A DNA stretch of 64,000 bases from Microcella sp. Lineage in GTDB: Bacteria > Actinomycetota > Actinomycetes > Actinomycetales > Microbacteriaceae. Positions 24,591 to 32,648 of this stretch are shown piece after piece. Where the stretch lies: the NCBI RefSeq assembly GCF_025808395.1, contig NZ_CP075524.1, forward strand, positions 868,001 through 932,000. The letters run 5' to 3'. The position numbers and the translations under genes are program-made. Below the pieces are notes generated by a model. That model worked only from the letters and a program-made list of their open reading frames with translations. It was not told the origin of the DNA and ran no database searches. Position 1 is the first letter of the stretch. Each line of letters begins with the position of its first letter.

Positions 24591-25621
24591 CGCACTGCTC
24601 CTTCGTTCTCGACCGCGCCGGGCGCGGTCTGGTCTGGTTCTGCCTCGGCTGACTGGTCGGCATCGCGCAACGTTCTGCCGGTGAGACTGAGAAAGACGTC
24701 GTCGAGGGTCGGTGGCACTCCGGTGGCGCGGGCGACCGTGATGCCCGCGGCATCGAGTTCGCGCACCGCGTGAGGTAGCAATGCGGCACCTTCGGGGGCG
24801 GTGACGACGAGATCGGCCGCACCCTCCTGCCGCACCTCACGCCCGGTGAGTCGCGCCACGATCGGCACAGCGCGATCGGCGTCGTTGGCACTCTCGAAGC
24901 CGAGCGTCAGCAGGTCACCCGCGAGCTCTGCCTTCAATCGCGCGGCGGTGTCGTCGGCGATGACCCTGCCTTGATCCATGACCATGACGCGCTCGGCGTA
25001 GCGGTCGGCTTCTTCGAGGTAGTGCGTGGTGAGAAACACCGTCGTGCCGAACTGCGTGCGCAAGTCGAGAATGTGTTGCCACAGGTTCGCTCGGCTCTGC
25101 GGGTCGAGGCCGGTCGAGGGCTCGTCGAGAAAGATGAGCGGTGGGGCGTGCATGAGCCCGAGCGCAATGTCGAGGCGCCGCTTCTGCCCGCCGCTCAACT
25201 GCTGCACTGTGCGAGTCGCGAAGCCCGAGAGGTCGAGCGACTCGATCAACTCATCGGCGCGAGCGATCGAGGCCGAACGCGTCATGCCGTAGAACGCGCC
25301 CTGGCTCAGCAGCTCGTCGCGCGTGCGCTGGGCAAAGCTGCCGCTGTTGAGCTGCCCGACATAGCCGATGCGGGCACGCACGCCTGCCGGATTCGTGAGC
25401 ACGTCGTGGCCGACGACGCGAGCGGTGCCTGAGGTGGGCGGAATGAGTGTGGTGAGCATGCGCAGACTTGTCGACTTGCCCGCGCCGTTCGGGCCGAGAA
25501 AGGCGACGAGCTCGCCGCGTGCTACCGAGAAAGTGAGGTCGGTGACCGCCTCGACGGTCTTCTTCTTGACGGTGAAGCGCTTGGTGAGCCCGTGCGCCTC
25601 GATGATGGGTTGGTGTGTCAT
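24587..25621 (-). CDS. Daunorubicin-resistance-type ABC transporter ATP-binding protein (DrrA-like)
   Basis: A 344-residue ATPase with Walker A GPNGAGKST, signature LSGGQKRRLD, Walker B LIFLDEPSTGLDPQSR and the H-loop TTHYLEEAD. It has a C-terminal DrrA-type extension ending in TLDDVFLSLTGR before a disordered acidic tail. It energises the permease encoded downstream, with which it shares ATGA. The start at 25621 begins THQPIIEAHGLTK; a start 9 bases upstream is possible. It is divergent from the WYL regulator with 62 bases between. Confidence 0.9.
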   Translation of the reverse strand: MTHQPIIEAHGLTKRFTVKKKTVEAVTDLTFSVARGELVAFLGPNGAGKSTSLRMLTTLIPPTSGTARVVGHDVLTNPAGVRARIGYVGQLNSGSFAQRTRDELLSQGAFYGMTRSASIARADELIESLDLSGFATRTVQQLSGGQKRRLDIALGLMHAPPLIFLDEPSTGLDPQSRANLWQHILDLRTQFGTTVFLTTHYLEEADRYAERVMVMDQGRVIADDTAARLKAELAGDLLTLGFESANDADRAVPIVARLTGREVRQEGAADLVVTAPEGAALLPHAVRELDAAGITVARATGVPPTLDDVFLSLTGRTLRDADQSAEAEPDQTAPGAVENEGAVR

Positions 25622-25683
25622 GGACAGCACTGTAGGAGGGCATCCGGTCAGATTCTGTCCTCAATCTGCGGCAGAATCTCACC

Positions 25684-26670
25684 ATGTCTGACACCACCAG
25701 CCGCGCACTGTCGTTGCTCAACCTGCTGCAGACCCACCGGCACTGGGCCGGTTCAGAACTGGCGGCGCGCCTCGGCGTCACCGAGCGAACGGTGCGCCGC
25801 GACGTCGAGCGTTTGCGCGAGCTCGGGTACCGCATCGAGTCGGTGCCCGGCGTCGCGGGAGGCTACCGACTCGAGGCGGGCAGTGCCGTACCTCCCTTGC
25901 TGCTCACCGACGAAGAAGCAGTCGCCATGGCGATCGGGCTACGCATCGCTGCCTCGCAACGACTCGTCAGTGGGCCCGAGACGACCCTCACCGCACTCGC
26001 GAAGCTCGAGCAAGTGTTGCCGGCACCACTGCGTCGACGCGTGACCGCCCTCGCCGAGGCCGTGCAACCCGCCGGGCTTCAGGCGGGGGCCGCCGTGTCG
26101 AGCGAGGTGCTCGGCGAGCTCGCGCTTGCATGCCGCGACCACGAACGGGTGCGCTTCACCTACACCTCGGCGGCCGGCGAGGTGACGCGACGCCGCGTCG
26201 AGCCGCATGCGCTCTCACCCGCCGACCGCCACTGGTACTTGCTCTGTTGGGATCTCGAACGCGACGACTGGCGCACCTTCCGAGTCGACCGCCTCGAGAA
26301 CGTCGAACACTTGCGGGTGACTTTCGAACCGCGACCCCTCACCGCCGAAGAGATCGAAGATTTCGTGCTCGTCGCCCGCTCGTGGACCAGGCAACCGGTC
26401 GAAGCCGACGCGGTCATGCAGTTGCCCCTCGCCACGATGAAAGAACACTTCGGCATCTGGGCGCAGGGCGCTACCGCCGAGGGCGACAGCCACACGCGGT
26501 GGCCGGTCGGCGGCGCCGACTTTCGCGAAACCATGTACGGCCTGTCGTGGATTCCGGCCGGCGTCGACTACACGACCGACCTCGCCGAACCCGCGCGGTC
26601 AGAACTGCGGGAGGCCCTGGAACGCATGCTGCGGTCGCTCGACGCCCCGCCACCCGGCACAGCAACCTGA
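25684..26670 (+). CDS. HTH/WYL-domain transcriptional regulator (YafY-like)
   Basis: A 328-residue regulator. An N-terminal winged helix-turn-helix (about residues 6-60, ELAARLGVTERTVRRDVERL) is followed by a WYL domain at about 140-210. The name motif is changed to WYL-like HWYLLCWDLERDDWRTFRVDR, which still carries the WYL triplet. A C-terminal WCX-type extension completes it. WYL proteins bind nucleic acids or nucleotides and often control efflux or defence genes. Divergent placement beside the Drr-like exporter suggests control of that operon. It converges on the NERD gene with a 7-base gap. Confidence 0.9.
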   Translation: MSDTTSRALSLLNLLQTHRHWAGSELAARLGVTERTVRRDVERLRELGYRIESVPGVAGGYRLEAGSAVPPLLLTDEEAVAMAIGLRIAASQRLVSGPETTLTALAKLEQVLPAPLRRRVTALAEAVQPAGLQAGAAVSSEVLGELALACRDHERVRFTYTSAAGEVTRRRVEPHALSPADRHWYLLCWDLERDDWRTFRVDRLENVEHLRVTFEPRPLTAEEIEDFVLVARSWTRQPVEADAVMQLPLATMKEHFGIWAQGATAEGDSHTRWPVGGADFRETMYGLSWIPAGVDYTTDLAEPARSELREALERMLRSLDAPPPGTAT

Positions 26671-26677
26671 CGCCGGG

Positions 26678-27328
26678 TCACGCCCGCACAAACCGCCGAT
26701 CGAGCACGTCGGCCACCGCGCCCACCTCGATGATGGGCTCCACCGCGCGCTGCAGTTGTGTCGCCAGCCGGTTCGGCCACATCACGTCGACACCCCGCAC
26801 CGTGAACGGGCTGGCGAACATGGGCCACTGGGCGTCGATGAAGCACAGCACCCCGTGCACCGGAACATCACCGACGACATCCTCGACAAGCGCCACCTGC
26901 TTGAGCACGCCCTCGACAAGCCCTGTCTTGTCACTCCCCCGCACGAACAGCCGTTCGACGCGCGGGCGAAAGATGCCGCCCTCGACCCGCAACTGCGGCT
27001 GCTTGTTCTGGTAGCGCTTCGTGTCGATCACCCACACCCCGCCGGGCGTGACGGCAAGGTGATCGATGTTGGCCCTCGATCGCGGAATCTTGCGATCATG
27101 CAGAACCCGGATGCTCTCCGACGCGATCCCGTTCAACCGAGCCGCGACGCGCTCTTCTCCGATGGCGCCCGAACTCCAGGCCCGCGTGCTCTGACGCTCC
27201 GGCGTCAGCGCGACCGCAATGCCCCCAAACGGCCCCCAGTTGGCACGCGTCGCAGCCTCGTCTTTGGCGCGGCGCCGCTCGTACTCACGCCGAGCAGACC
27301 CACCCGCAACCCCGTTGTCGTCAGTCAT
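26678..27328 (-). CDS. NERD-domain (nuclease-related) protein
   Basis: A 216-residue protein. After a charged N-terminus (RREYERRRAKDEAATRANW) the NERD core spans about residues 55-165: GAIGEERVAARLNG, the strand IPRSRANIDHLAVTPGGVWV and IDTKRY, where D and K fit the ID...(E/D)xK arrangement of restriction-endonuclease-like folds. NERD proteins are associated with DNA processing and defence regions. A degenerate copy of the core lies at 28253-28335, so the HepT/MntA pair is bracketed by two NERD sequences. It marks the left edge of the accessory island. Confidence 0.85.
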   Translation of the reverse strand: MTDDNGVAGGSARREYERRRAKDEAATRANWGPFGGIAVALTPERQSTRAWSSGAIGEERVAARLNGIASESIRVLHDRKIPRSRANIDHLAVTPGGVWVIDTKRYQNKQPQLRVEGGIFRPRVERLFVRGSDKTGLVEGVLKQVALVEDVVGDVPVHGVLCFIDAQWPMFASPFTVRGVDVMWPNRLATQLQRAVEPIIEVGAVADVLDRRFVRA

Positions 27329-27488
27329 GCCCTGACGCTAGGCGAAGTCGAGCAGTGCTCGACAGCCCCCAAGGTGGGGCGGGTGCGCTGCGTCGGCTTC
27401 CGAGCACCAAGCGGCGGTCGACGCTAGACGTACCGAGCTCGCGAGCTTTGCTTCGCCCCTAGTGAGGTGCCCCCGGTATCCTCAACGC

Positions 27489-27818
27489 ATGTCGACTACC
27501 GCCGCAACTCCCGAGACGCTCGCCCTGCGCGAGCTTCTCGAGGCGCGCCGTGGTGAGTTCGACGCGCTCCTCGAGAAGTACCAAGCAACGCGCCCCCGGC
27601 TGTTCGGATCAGTCGCCCGGGGAGACGCCGGGCCAGACAGCGACATCGACATCGTCGTGACCATGAATCCAGCCGACGGAAACCTCCTCATGCGAGCGTC
27701 CGGCCTGATGGAAGAGACTCGCTCGTTGTTCGGCCGCGACGACATCGACATCTTTCCCGAGCAGCTGCTCAAGCCCTCGATCTCAGAGACTGCACTCGCT
27801 GACGTGGTGGCGCTGTGA
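27489..27818 (+). CDS. mntA: MntA-type nucleotidyltransferase antitoxin
   Basis: A 109-residue minimal nucleotidyltransferase with the motif G-S-x10-D-x-D as GSVARGDAGPDSDID (G40, S41, D52, D54). In HepT/MntA toxin-antitoxin modules this protein polyadenylates or AMPylates a tyrosine of the HEPN toxin HepT and so neutralises it. Its stop overlaps the toxin start by four bases (GTGA), the normal order for this system. The ATG at 27489 is preferred over an upstream start. It lies within the accessory island between a NERD gene and a NERD remnant. Confidence 0.88.
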   Translation: MSTTAATPETLALRELLEARRGEFDALLEKYQATRPRLFGSVARGDAGPDSDIDIVVTMNPADGNLLMRASGLMEETRSLFGRDDIDIFPEQLLKPSISETALADVVAL

Positions 27819-28156
27819 GTCGCAGCACCGAACAGCGCATCGCCGACATCCTCGAGGCGATCGGCCGGTGTCAGCGCTATGTCGACGCGCTCAGCAGCGA
27901 CAACAGCGATCTCGTCGACATGGCTGAAGACGCCGTCGAGCGCAACCTGCAGATCATCGGGGAGGCCGCCAAGCACCTTCCCGCCGATCTGACAGACGCA
28001 CACCCCGAGATCGCCTGGCCCCAGATCCGTGGGTTTCGCAACATCCTCGTTCACCAGTACTTCGGTGTCGATACCGACACGGTTCGCGACGTTGTCAAGA
28101 CCTACTTGCCACCGCTCGCCGCGGCGCTGCGAAGCCACAACAGCAAGCTCGAGTAA
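27815..28156 (+). CDS. hepT: HepT-type HEPN ribonuclease toxin
   Basis: A 113-residue all-helical protein with the HEPN active-site motif R-x4-H-x-Y as RNILVHQY (R75, H80, Y82), within IRGFRNILVHQYFGVD. HepT cleaves RNA. The tyrosine of this motif is the known AMPylation target of the MntA antitoxin encoded just upstream. All catalytic residues are intact, so the toxin should be active when unmodified. GTG start, coupled by a 4-base overlap. Confidence 0.9.
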   Translation: MSRSTEQRIADILEAIGRCQRYVDALSSDNSDLVDMAEDAVERNLQIIGEAAKHLPADLTDAHPEIAWPQIRGFRNILVHQYFGVDTDTVRDVVKTYLPPLAAALRSHNSKLE

Positions 28157-28252
28157 TTCCTTCGCGCTTCGCGCTGCCTCTGGCCCGCTAGGTCAATAGC
28201 ACGGCCTAGGGATGAACGATCCCGCGCTCCACGCGCTATTGCGGCGCCGGGC

Positions 28253-28335
28253 CGACCTACCGCCTCGCGTCATCAACCCACACCCCGCCCGGCACCACGC
28301 CAAGAACGATGTTGGCCTTCGAGCGCGCAGTGCAC
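28253..28335 (-). pseudogene. NERD gene remnant
   Basis: Minus-strand translation gives ANIVLGVVPGGVWV, matching ANIDHLAVTPGGVWV of the intact NERD gene at 26678-27328. The DNA aligns over about 75 bases with 27021-27093 at roughly three-quarters identity and a 3-base gap. There is no start, no downstream core, and flanking frames are closed. It lies in the 220-base gap after hepT. Confidence 0.7.
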
Positions 28336-28376
28336 CTGGCAATGTCTTCGTCTTCGACCATCACTATTCGCGACTG

Positions 28377-28862
28377 TCATGGGGCCAGCGGGTGAAGCGA
28401 TGTCTCTGCGTCTCTACGAAAGGGTTTGAGAATCTCGACGAGTCTCGCGTGGTCTGGCTCGATGGATCTGCGGAGTCGCCCACGCGAATCGGAGTGGAGA
28501 TCGTTTGGTCGCACGATCAAGAGCTGCAACCCGTGCGCGGGAATGAGGGCTTCCCTGCGTTGGTCGTAGAGAGCGCGCTGAAGACCGCGGTGAACGCCAC
28601 TGATGGTGAGTCGATCCGGCTTGTCGAAGAAGGGAGTCGGAGCGTCGTGTTGACTCTCTCGATACTCGACAACCAGCCCGAACGGGGGCCAGTAAGCGTC
28701 TACCGGAAGTCGAACCTTCCGGCCGCTTTGCCCGGGGTCACCTTCGAGCCATTCAAAGCGATGCTGTCGCGACGCGGGCTGACCGAGGATCGCGTCACAG
28801 AGGTCGATCACATACGATTCGTCACTGGCGGCACGACTACGCGAACCCTGTTGATCGCTCAC
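28377..28862 (-). CDS. Putative Vsr/DUF559-like nuclease-fold protein
   Basis: A 161-residue protein I do not recognise by name. The segment KVRLPVDAYWPPFGLVVEYR followed by ESQH resembles the D-x(n)-V-E-Y-x3-Q-H core of Vsr/DUF559 restriction-endonuclease-like folds. A helical region with many arginines (RGLQRALYDQRRE) and LLIVRPNDL follow. The GTG start at 28862 overlaps the stop of the small membrane protein gene by four bases (GTGA), which supports this start over the ATG at 28925. Two-gene coupling and location in the island suggest a defence or conflict role, by inference. Confidence 0.7.
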   Translation of the reverse strand: MSDQQGSRSRAASDESYVIDLCDAILGQPASRQHRFEWLEGDPGQSGRKVRLPVDAYWPPFGLVVEYRESQHDAPTPFFDKPDRLTISGVHRGLQRALYDQRREALIPAHGLQLLIVRPNDLHSDSRGRLRRSIEPDHARLVEILKPFRRDAETSLHPLAP

Positions 28863-29080
28863 GGCGCCCCCGAGGCAGAACCCCTCAGATAGGCGAACCC
28901 CAACTTCCGAAGAAAAGCAAGCCATGCTTTGCGTGTCGCAGTCAACCCGACCGCAAGAACCACCAACCACATCCAAGGATGGGAAGAAGCCGATTCGATG
29001 AAAGCCTGGAAGAGCAAGACGAGGCCATTCCAGATCGCCTCCGAGCGCATGGCCCAGAGCGACCATGCATCAATCGTCAT
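28859..29080 (-). CDS. Small single-pass membrane protein coupled to the nuclease-like gene
   Basis: A 73-residue protein with an amphipathic N-terminal half (WSLWAMRSEAIWNGLVLLFQ) and one clear membrane helix (PWMWLVVLAVGL), ending in a basic tail (TATRKAWLAFLRKLGFAYLR). The ribosome site AGGAGG is strong and well spaced before the ATG at 29080. Its stop overlaps the start of the Vsr-like gene by four bases, so the pair is translated together. No family is recognised; a membrane effector or anchor for the partner are options. Confidence 0.65.
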   Translation of the reverse strand: MTIDAWSLWAMRSEAIWNGLVLLFQAFIESASSHPWMWLVVLAVGLTATRKAWLAFLRKLGFAYLRGSASGAP

Positions 29081-29206
29081 GGCCCCGCCTCCTGTCGTTT
29101 CGAGTACACGTGAGCAAGTTTCCACCATGGATCCGACATTGCGTGTCGCGGCCCGCCGGGTCGTCATCCGAGGCAGTGTCATCTCTCCAGGACTACGCTG
29201 ACCATC

Positions 29207-29524
29207 ATGACCGACGCCGCCCGCGACGCCCTGCGCGCATTCGTGGCCGAGCGCGACTGGGGCCAGTTCCACACCCCCGAGAACCTCGCCAAGAGCATCT
29301 CAATCGAGGCGGCGGAGCTGCTCGAGCTCTTCCAGTGGAACTCTGAGGCTGACTACCAACGCCTGCGAGACGAACTCGCCGACGTGCTGACCTATTGCGT
29401 TCTGCTCGCCGACAAGATCGACGCAGACCCCCAGCAGCTGGTCCTCGACAAGCTCGAGCAGACCCGCGCAAAATATCCGGCCGAGAAGTCGCGCGGACGC
29501 AGCGAGAAGTATGACCAGCTTTGA
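29207..29524 (+). CDS. MazG-like nucleotide pyrophosphohydrolase
   Basis: A 105-residue all-alpha NTP-PPase. The metal-binding pattern E-x-x-E plus E-x-x-D is visible as IEAAELLELFQW (E27 region) and DELADVLTY (about residues 59-67). Single-domain enzymes of this class remove pyrophosphate from (d)NTPs such as dCTP or from damaged nucleotides. The stop lies 14 bases inside the next gene, a GIY-YIG/DUF2075 helicase fusion, so the two are translationally linked. Depletion or editing of nucleotides combined with a nuclease-helicase would fit antiviral function; this is inferred. Confidence 0.85.
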   Translation: MTDAARDALRAFVAERDWGQFHTPENLAKSISIEAAELLELFQWNSEADYQRLRDELADVLTYCVLLADKIDADPQQLVLDKLEQTRAKYPAEKSRGRSEKYDQL

Positions 29525-31274
29525 GATTCAGCGTGTGCCGTTCGACAAGCACGCCGTTCGCGCCTGGGCCAAGGATGACCCTCGCCGCCGCAACTGGCCC
29601 GTCGTGTACTTGCTCGAGAGCGGCCGGGGTGGCCGACCGAGCGGCGGCTTCGACGACGTCTACGTCGGCGAGACACTCAACGCCGAAGCGCGCATGCTGC
29701 AGCACCTCGACAACGACGAGAAGCGCGAGGCGCTCGCTGAAATCCGCGTGGTGCTCGACGACCGCTACAACAAGTCGGTGTGCCTCGACCTCGAGTCGCA
29801 CCTGATCCGACTGCTCGCTGGCGACGGCACCTACCGAGTACTCAACCGCAACGAAGGCATCACCGACTCGGCCTACTACGACCGCGAGCTCTACCGCGAG
29901 TCGTTCCGCGACGTGTTCGAGCAGCTGCGGGCTGAGGGCATCTTCACGCGCAGCATCCCTGAGATCGAGAACAGCGACCTCTTCAAGCTCTCCCCCTACA
30001 AGGCGCTGACCACCGACCAGGCGATCGCCGTCGAAGACATCGTCGACGGGCTGCTGCGAGACCTCGAAACCGACACCGGCAACCTGCTCGTCGTGCAGGG
30101 CGAACCCGGCACCGGCAAGACCGTCGTCGCCATTTACCTCATGAAGCTGCTCGCCGACATCGCCGCATCGAAACCCGACGACGAGCCCGACGCCGACTCG
30201 ATCTTCTCCGACTACTTCACCGCTGGGCACCGCGAGCTGCTGCAAAACTTCCGGGTCGGGCTGGTCGTGCCGCAGCAGTCGTTGCGCAAGAGCATCCAGC
30301 GGGTATTCAAACGCACGCCGGGGCTACACCCCACCCAGGTGATGACGCCGTTCCAGGTGGGGGCGTGCGATGAGTCGTGGGATCTACTCATCGTCGACGA
30401 AGCCCACCGGCTCAACCAGCGCGCCAACCAGCCGTCGGGCATCCAGAACCGGCAGTTCATCGACATCACCACGAAACTCTTCGGCGCCGACGACACCAGC
30501 AAGACCCAACTCGACTGGATTCGCGCGCGTAGCCGCCACCAGATCGTCATGGTCGACCCCGAGCAGAGTGTGCGCCCCGCCGACCTGCCGCCCGAACTGT
30601 TGCGCGACCTTGTCGACGAAGCGAAAGGCGACGGGCGGCACTATCCGCTCGTCTCGCAGATGCGCGTCAAGGCTGGCGACGACTACATCGGGTGGGTTCG
30701 GAGCATCTTGCGCCCGGGCCCTCCCGATCCGGATGCTCCGACTCTCGCACACCGCACCTTCGAGGGCTACGACCTTCGGTTCTTCGACGATCTCGGCGAA
30801 ATGCACGACGCCATCCGCGAGCGCGACGCCGAACACGGGCTCGCGCGCCTCGTCGCCGGCTACGCGTGGGAGTGGAAGAGCCGCAGCGACCCCACCGCCT
30901 ACGACATCGAGCTCGACGGCCGCCAGCTGCGCTGGAACACCACCGCCACCGACTGGATCGCCTCGCGGAATTCGATCGACGAAGTCGGCTCGATCCACAC
31001 CGTGCAGGGCTACGACCTCAACTACGCCGGCGTCATCATCGGCAACGACCTTCAGTGGGACGAGGATGCTCAACGCCTGGTCATCGACCGCGACAGCTAC
31101 TTCGACAAGAAGGGCAAAGAGAACAACCCGACGCTCGGCAAGACGTACAGCGATGAGGATCTGCTGCGCTATGTCTGCAACGTATATGCGGTTTTGCTGA
31201 CCCGTGGGATACGAGGGACTTACGTGTACGTTTGCGATCCCACATTCCGCTGGCGGTTGGAAGGTCACTCGTAG
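29511..31274 (+). CDS. GIY-YIG nuclease fused to DUF2075 (SF1-like) helicase
   Basis: A 587-residue protein. The N-terminal 120 residues form a GIY-YIG-like nuclease: VYLL (32-35), YVGET (51-55), conserved R61, E95 in LESHLIRLL and the asparagine loop LNRNEG (111-116). A DUF2075 ATPase follows, with Walker A GEPGTGKT (197-204), Walker B/DEAH in LLIVDEAHRL (about 295) and the C-terminal IHTVQGYDLNYAGVIIG motif typical of this helicase-like family. All catalytic positions are intact. It overlaps the MazG-like gene by 14 bases. Proteins of this type occur in defence islands; the exact action (nucleic-acid cleavage driven by translocation) is inferred from the domains. Confidence 0.88.
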   Translation: MTSFEIQRVPFDKHAVRAWAKDDPRRRNWPVVYLLESGRGGRPSGGFDDVYVGETLNAEARMLQHLDNDEKREALAEIRVVLDDRYNKSVCLDLESHLIRLLAGDGTYRVLNRNEGITDSAYYDRELYRESFRDVFEQLRAEGIFTRSIPEIENSDLFKLSPYKALTTDQAIAVEDIVDGLLRDLETDTGNLLVVQGEPGTGKTVVAIYLMKLLADIAASKPDDEPDADSIFSDYFTAGHRELLQNFRVGLVVPQQSLRKSIQRVFKRTPGLHPTQVMTPFQVGACDESWDLLIVDEAHRLNQRANQPSGIQNRQFIDITTKLFGADDTSKTQLDWIRARSRHQIVMVDPEQSVRPADLPPELLRDLVDEAKGDGRHYPLVSQMRVKAGDDYIGWVRSILRPGPPDPDAPTLAHRTFEGYDLRFFDDLGEMHDAIRERDAEHGLARLVAGYAWEWKSRSDPTAYDIELDGRQLRWNTTATDWIASRNSIDEVGSIHTVQGYDLNYAGVIIGNDLQWDEDAQRLVIDRDSYFDKKGKENNPTLGKTYSDEDLLRYVCNVYAVLLTRGIRGTYVYVCDPTFRWRLEGHS

Positions 31275-31565
31275 GACGGTGACCTCTTTGAGGATTGCGA
31301 CTCAGCGCATTTAGGCACTTGAACTTGTGCACGACCGAATCAGTCTGCATACAGGCGATGTCTCCTTTCGAGAAGGTCTCAGTAGGCTGATTCGACGGAG
31401 CAGATGCCTGTCGTCCGAACGATCGAATACTGTTGGGTTCGGGCGATCCCGGAGGGGCCTCGGTCTGGTCTACTCATTGACCCCCTGCACGTCGCTGAAT
31501 AGTGTCGATTCATCGGGTTCCGCGTCGCCGCATCTAATGGAAGGCAGAGGTCTAGTGAGGTCCTC
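31275..31565. other. Non-coding gap, AT-richer, before unknown two-gene unit
   Basis: These 291 bases hold no convincing gene; the frames present show poor codon use. The base composition drops relative to the preceding gene. It presumably carries the promoter of the unit starting at 31566, whose ATG follows GTGAGG. I see no clear repeat or RNA structure in it. Confidence 0.5.
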
Positions 31566-32645
31566 ATGCTGACGGTGTTCGAACGCTCACTCTGGGATGA
31601 AGCGGTGGGCGGGCGAGTACTGGACCTTGCTCACCTACTGCGGAGATACGCAAGCCGTGACGAGTCGCGGGTCCAGATTGTGGTTGAGACGGTCTTCACC
31701 GATCATCTCGATCCAACTGCTCTTCTGTCATTCTCTGGCGTGAAGGAGCTTGGACGTGCGTCCGCCCCCAACGGCACGGTTGTTTGGCTGGCCGACAAAG
31801 ACGGCGAATGGCTGATAGCGGCCCTGACGTCCGAGCATGAGGGCGTTTTCCACCTAATGGGAACCGTTCCACGAAGCGACTACCGGTGGAGGCGCGTCGA
31901 ACGGTGGATCGTCGGTGCGCAAGGAATCTCCCGTTGCTTCCTGAATCACGAAGACTTTCTCGAGCTAGGAGACCAACTTTCCAGCTACGGAGCTGTTGAG
32001 GTCGTCACGATCTCCTCGCGAATGCGAGACGGCTCATCACTAAACCGAGGTTTTCCAGCTCGTCCCGACTCCAGGAGGCCCGACCATAGAGAAGGCATAG
32101 CGGAGATCGAAGACCGAGGGGGGTCGGTGCGAACGCTTTCGCTGCATGTTCGCGACACGCTCGATCTGCACGTTCGGCGACTGGCCGGAGCAACTTACAA
32201 CGGCGGCAGCTATTTGGTTTTTCGAGACCTAGTTCTGCGTCGACTAGAAGCAGCAGCTGGCACCCGACGCGAGCTCTTGAGCAATCGCGCGCGGATCTCA
32301 GCATCAGAGAAGCTCCGACCTCTCACCATCTCCCTGCCCGCAAGTCTCCTGAGAGACGCCGAAGACACCGGGGACGTGTTAGCAGTCGTTGGCACCCAAC
32401 CAAACCTGACTCTTGCGGTGTTCCACAGAAACCCCTATCTGCACTTCGCTCTCACGGACGAGCAGGACGGCTCCAACTTCGACGTTCTAGTTACACGCGA
32501 GGACGCGATCGACATATTTCCTGGGTTCCGATCCTCGGCGTCCTCGCTCGCACGGGTGTCACAACTGCTGAGCGAAGCTTTCGGCGCCCTGGAAATACGA
32601 GAGCAACCAGGTTCTGAGCCGGTGTCCCTGTACGACCTGGTGTAG
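31566..32645 (+). CDS. Unknown protein, first gene of a two-gene island unit
   Basis: A 359-residue soluble protein with no recognised domain. The first 130 residues are mixed alpha/beta (VQIVVETVFTDHLDPTALLS, VVWLADKDGEWLIAALTSE). A charged low-complexity stretch (RPDSRRPDHREGIAEIEDRG, about 165-185) separates a C-terminal domain (ISLPASLLRDAEDTGDVLAV, LTLAVFHRNPYLHFALTDE). Codon use is less G/C-biased than in the flanking genome, as in the whole 31.3-36 kb stretch. Only 3 bases separate it from the next gene, so they form an operon. The function is unknown; location in the island suggests defence or mobile-element cargo. Confidence 0.7.
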   Translation: MLTVFERSLWDEAVGGRVLDLAHLLRRYASRDESRVQIVVETVFTDHLDPTALLSFSGVKELGRASAPNGTVVWLADKDGEWLIAALTSEHEGVFHLMGTVPRSDYRWRRVERWIVGAQGISRCFLNHEDFLELGDQLSSYGAVEVVTISSRMRDGSSLNRGFPARPDSRRPDHREGIAEIEDRGGSVRTLSLHVRDTLDLHVRRLAGATYNGGSYLVFRDLVLRRLEAAAGTRRELLSNRARISASEKLRPLTISLPASLLRDAEDTGDVLAVVGTQPNLTLAVFHRNPYLHFALTDEQDGSNFDVLVTREDAIDIFPGFRSSASSLARVSQLLSEAFGALEIREQPGSEPVSLYDLV

Positions 32646-32648
32646 CTC

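Noticed and set aside
28212..28892. 226-codon plus-strand frame opposite the Vsr-like gene
   Set aside because: Its first part lies over the NERD remnant and its translation shows no fold. The minus-strand gene has translational coupling and a nuclease-like core. The choice is not certain.
31327..31572. 81-codon plus-strand frame before the unknown two-gene unit
   Set aside because: Serine/arginine-rich translation, poor codon bias and no ribosome site. It also runs into the better-supported start at 31566.
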